A DNA stretch of 64,000 nt from Nannocystis bainbridge (GTDB taxonomy: Bacteria > Myxococcota_A > Polyangia > Nannocystales > Nannocystaceae): contig NZ_JAQNDL010000001.1 of the NCBI RefSeq assembly GCF_028368995.1, positions 2,816,001 through 2,880,000 of the forward strand. Direction: 5' to 3'. Under the pieces are notes generated by a model. It was not told the DNA's origin and searched no databases. It saw nothing but the letters and a program-made list of their open reading frames with translations. Shown here in pieces: positions 63,856 to 64,000 of the stretch; positions within the stretch are counted from its first letter, which is position 1; every line of letters begins with the position of its first letter. Position numbers and translations under genes: made by a program.

Positions 63856-64000
63856 TCACTTCCTGGCCGAGGTGCCCTCGATGGCCTTCTGCGCCAGGCC
63901 CTGGGTCTGAGCCAGCGCGGCCGTCAGCTGCGCGTTGAGTTCGGCGAGCTGGGTCCGCCCCTTGTCGATGCGGTCCTCGAGCGCCTTGATCTTCAGCTCG
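63856..64000 (-). CDS. C-terminal part of a second coiled-coil protein, truncated by window edge
   Basis: The last 47 codons and stop of a minus-strand gene whose 5' end lies beyond the window. It reads ELKIKALEDRIDKGRTQL through AQKAIEGTSARK. It matches the C-terminus of the adjacent 356-residue protein (ELKIGELEA... LAIKAIDGAS), showing common ancestry. The gap between the two is 10 bp. Confidence 0.75.
   Translation of the reverse strand, partial: ELKIKALEDRIDKGRTQLAELNAQLTAALAQTQGLAQKAIEGTSARK

Overview
The window is very GC-rich DNA (my impression is roughly 70% or more) and densely packed with genes on both strands. Several features suggest a predatory deltaproteobacterium (myxobacterium), probably of the Nannocystis/Plesiocystis group. 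There are many secreted lipoproteins with Thr/Gly/Pro-rich linkers after the lipobox, DUF4215-type Cys repeats, a fibro-slime domain protein, two eukaryote-like Ser/Thr kinases and a peptidoglycan-degrading amidase. The taxonomic placement is inference; no rRNA or tRNA gene was seen.

Layout. 1-5418 is the 3' part of a giant low-complexity membrane protein. 5.4-6.2 kb is a tandem-repeat intergenic region. 6.2-15.4 kb carries a membrane protein, two lipoproteins, an ERI1/KapD-like exonuclease, a zinc-ribbon hypothetical, a large carboxypeptidase-regulatory/PDZ protein and an aldo/keto reductase. 15.4-20.3 kb has a lipoprotein divergent from a Ser/Thr kinase that seems to lack a normal start codon, then an ABC-F ATPase. 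20.5-25.4 kb has two Cys-rich lipoproteins and an SGNH-hydrolase-like protein. 25.7-28.5 kb is an operon of a ferritin-like protein, a carbamoyltransferase and a small DUF5989-like membrane protein. 28.5-34.8 kb (minus strand) holds a TerB-like protein and a two-gene operon, SIR2-P-loop ATPase plus AAA ATPase-kinase-TPR, which is the best candidate for an undescribed conflict or signalling system. 35-48 kb holds secreted lipoproteins, a PcfJ-like protein, pyrF, a serine hydrolase, a radical SAM/SPASM enzyme, a Dus tRNA-modifying enzyme and a fibro-slime protein. 48-55 kb holds a DUF72 protein, an AlkB-like dioxygenase, an AHSA1-type protein, a protoglobin and a soluble sugar dehydrogenase. 56.3-57.4 kb is a lower-GC islet with a TIL-type inhibitor and a small helical protein. 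57.8-64 kb has a DUF3616 protein, an amidase, a TraB/GumN-like protein and two related coiled-coil genes that run off the edge.

The most unusual signal is not a gene. Throughout the window there are runs of the tetramer CATG (or CCTG/CAGG) spaced exactly 14 bp apart. They are joined by 10-nt connectors that approximate TCC-N4-GGA, so each interval can fold into a small hairpin and some stems show compensating changes. Most runs begin within about 50 bp after a stop codon, and several lie between convergent genes. Others are read through inside coding sequence, usually in disordered linkers. A second recurrent signal is a TANNNT hexamer 5-8 nt before the start codon of at least nine genes, as expected for leaderless transcripts.
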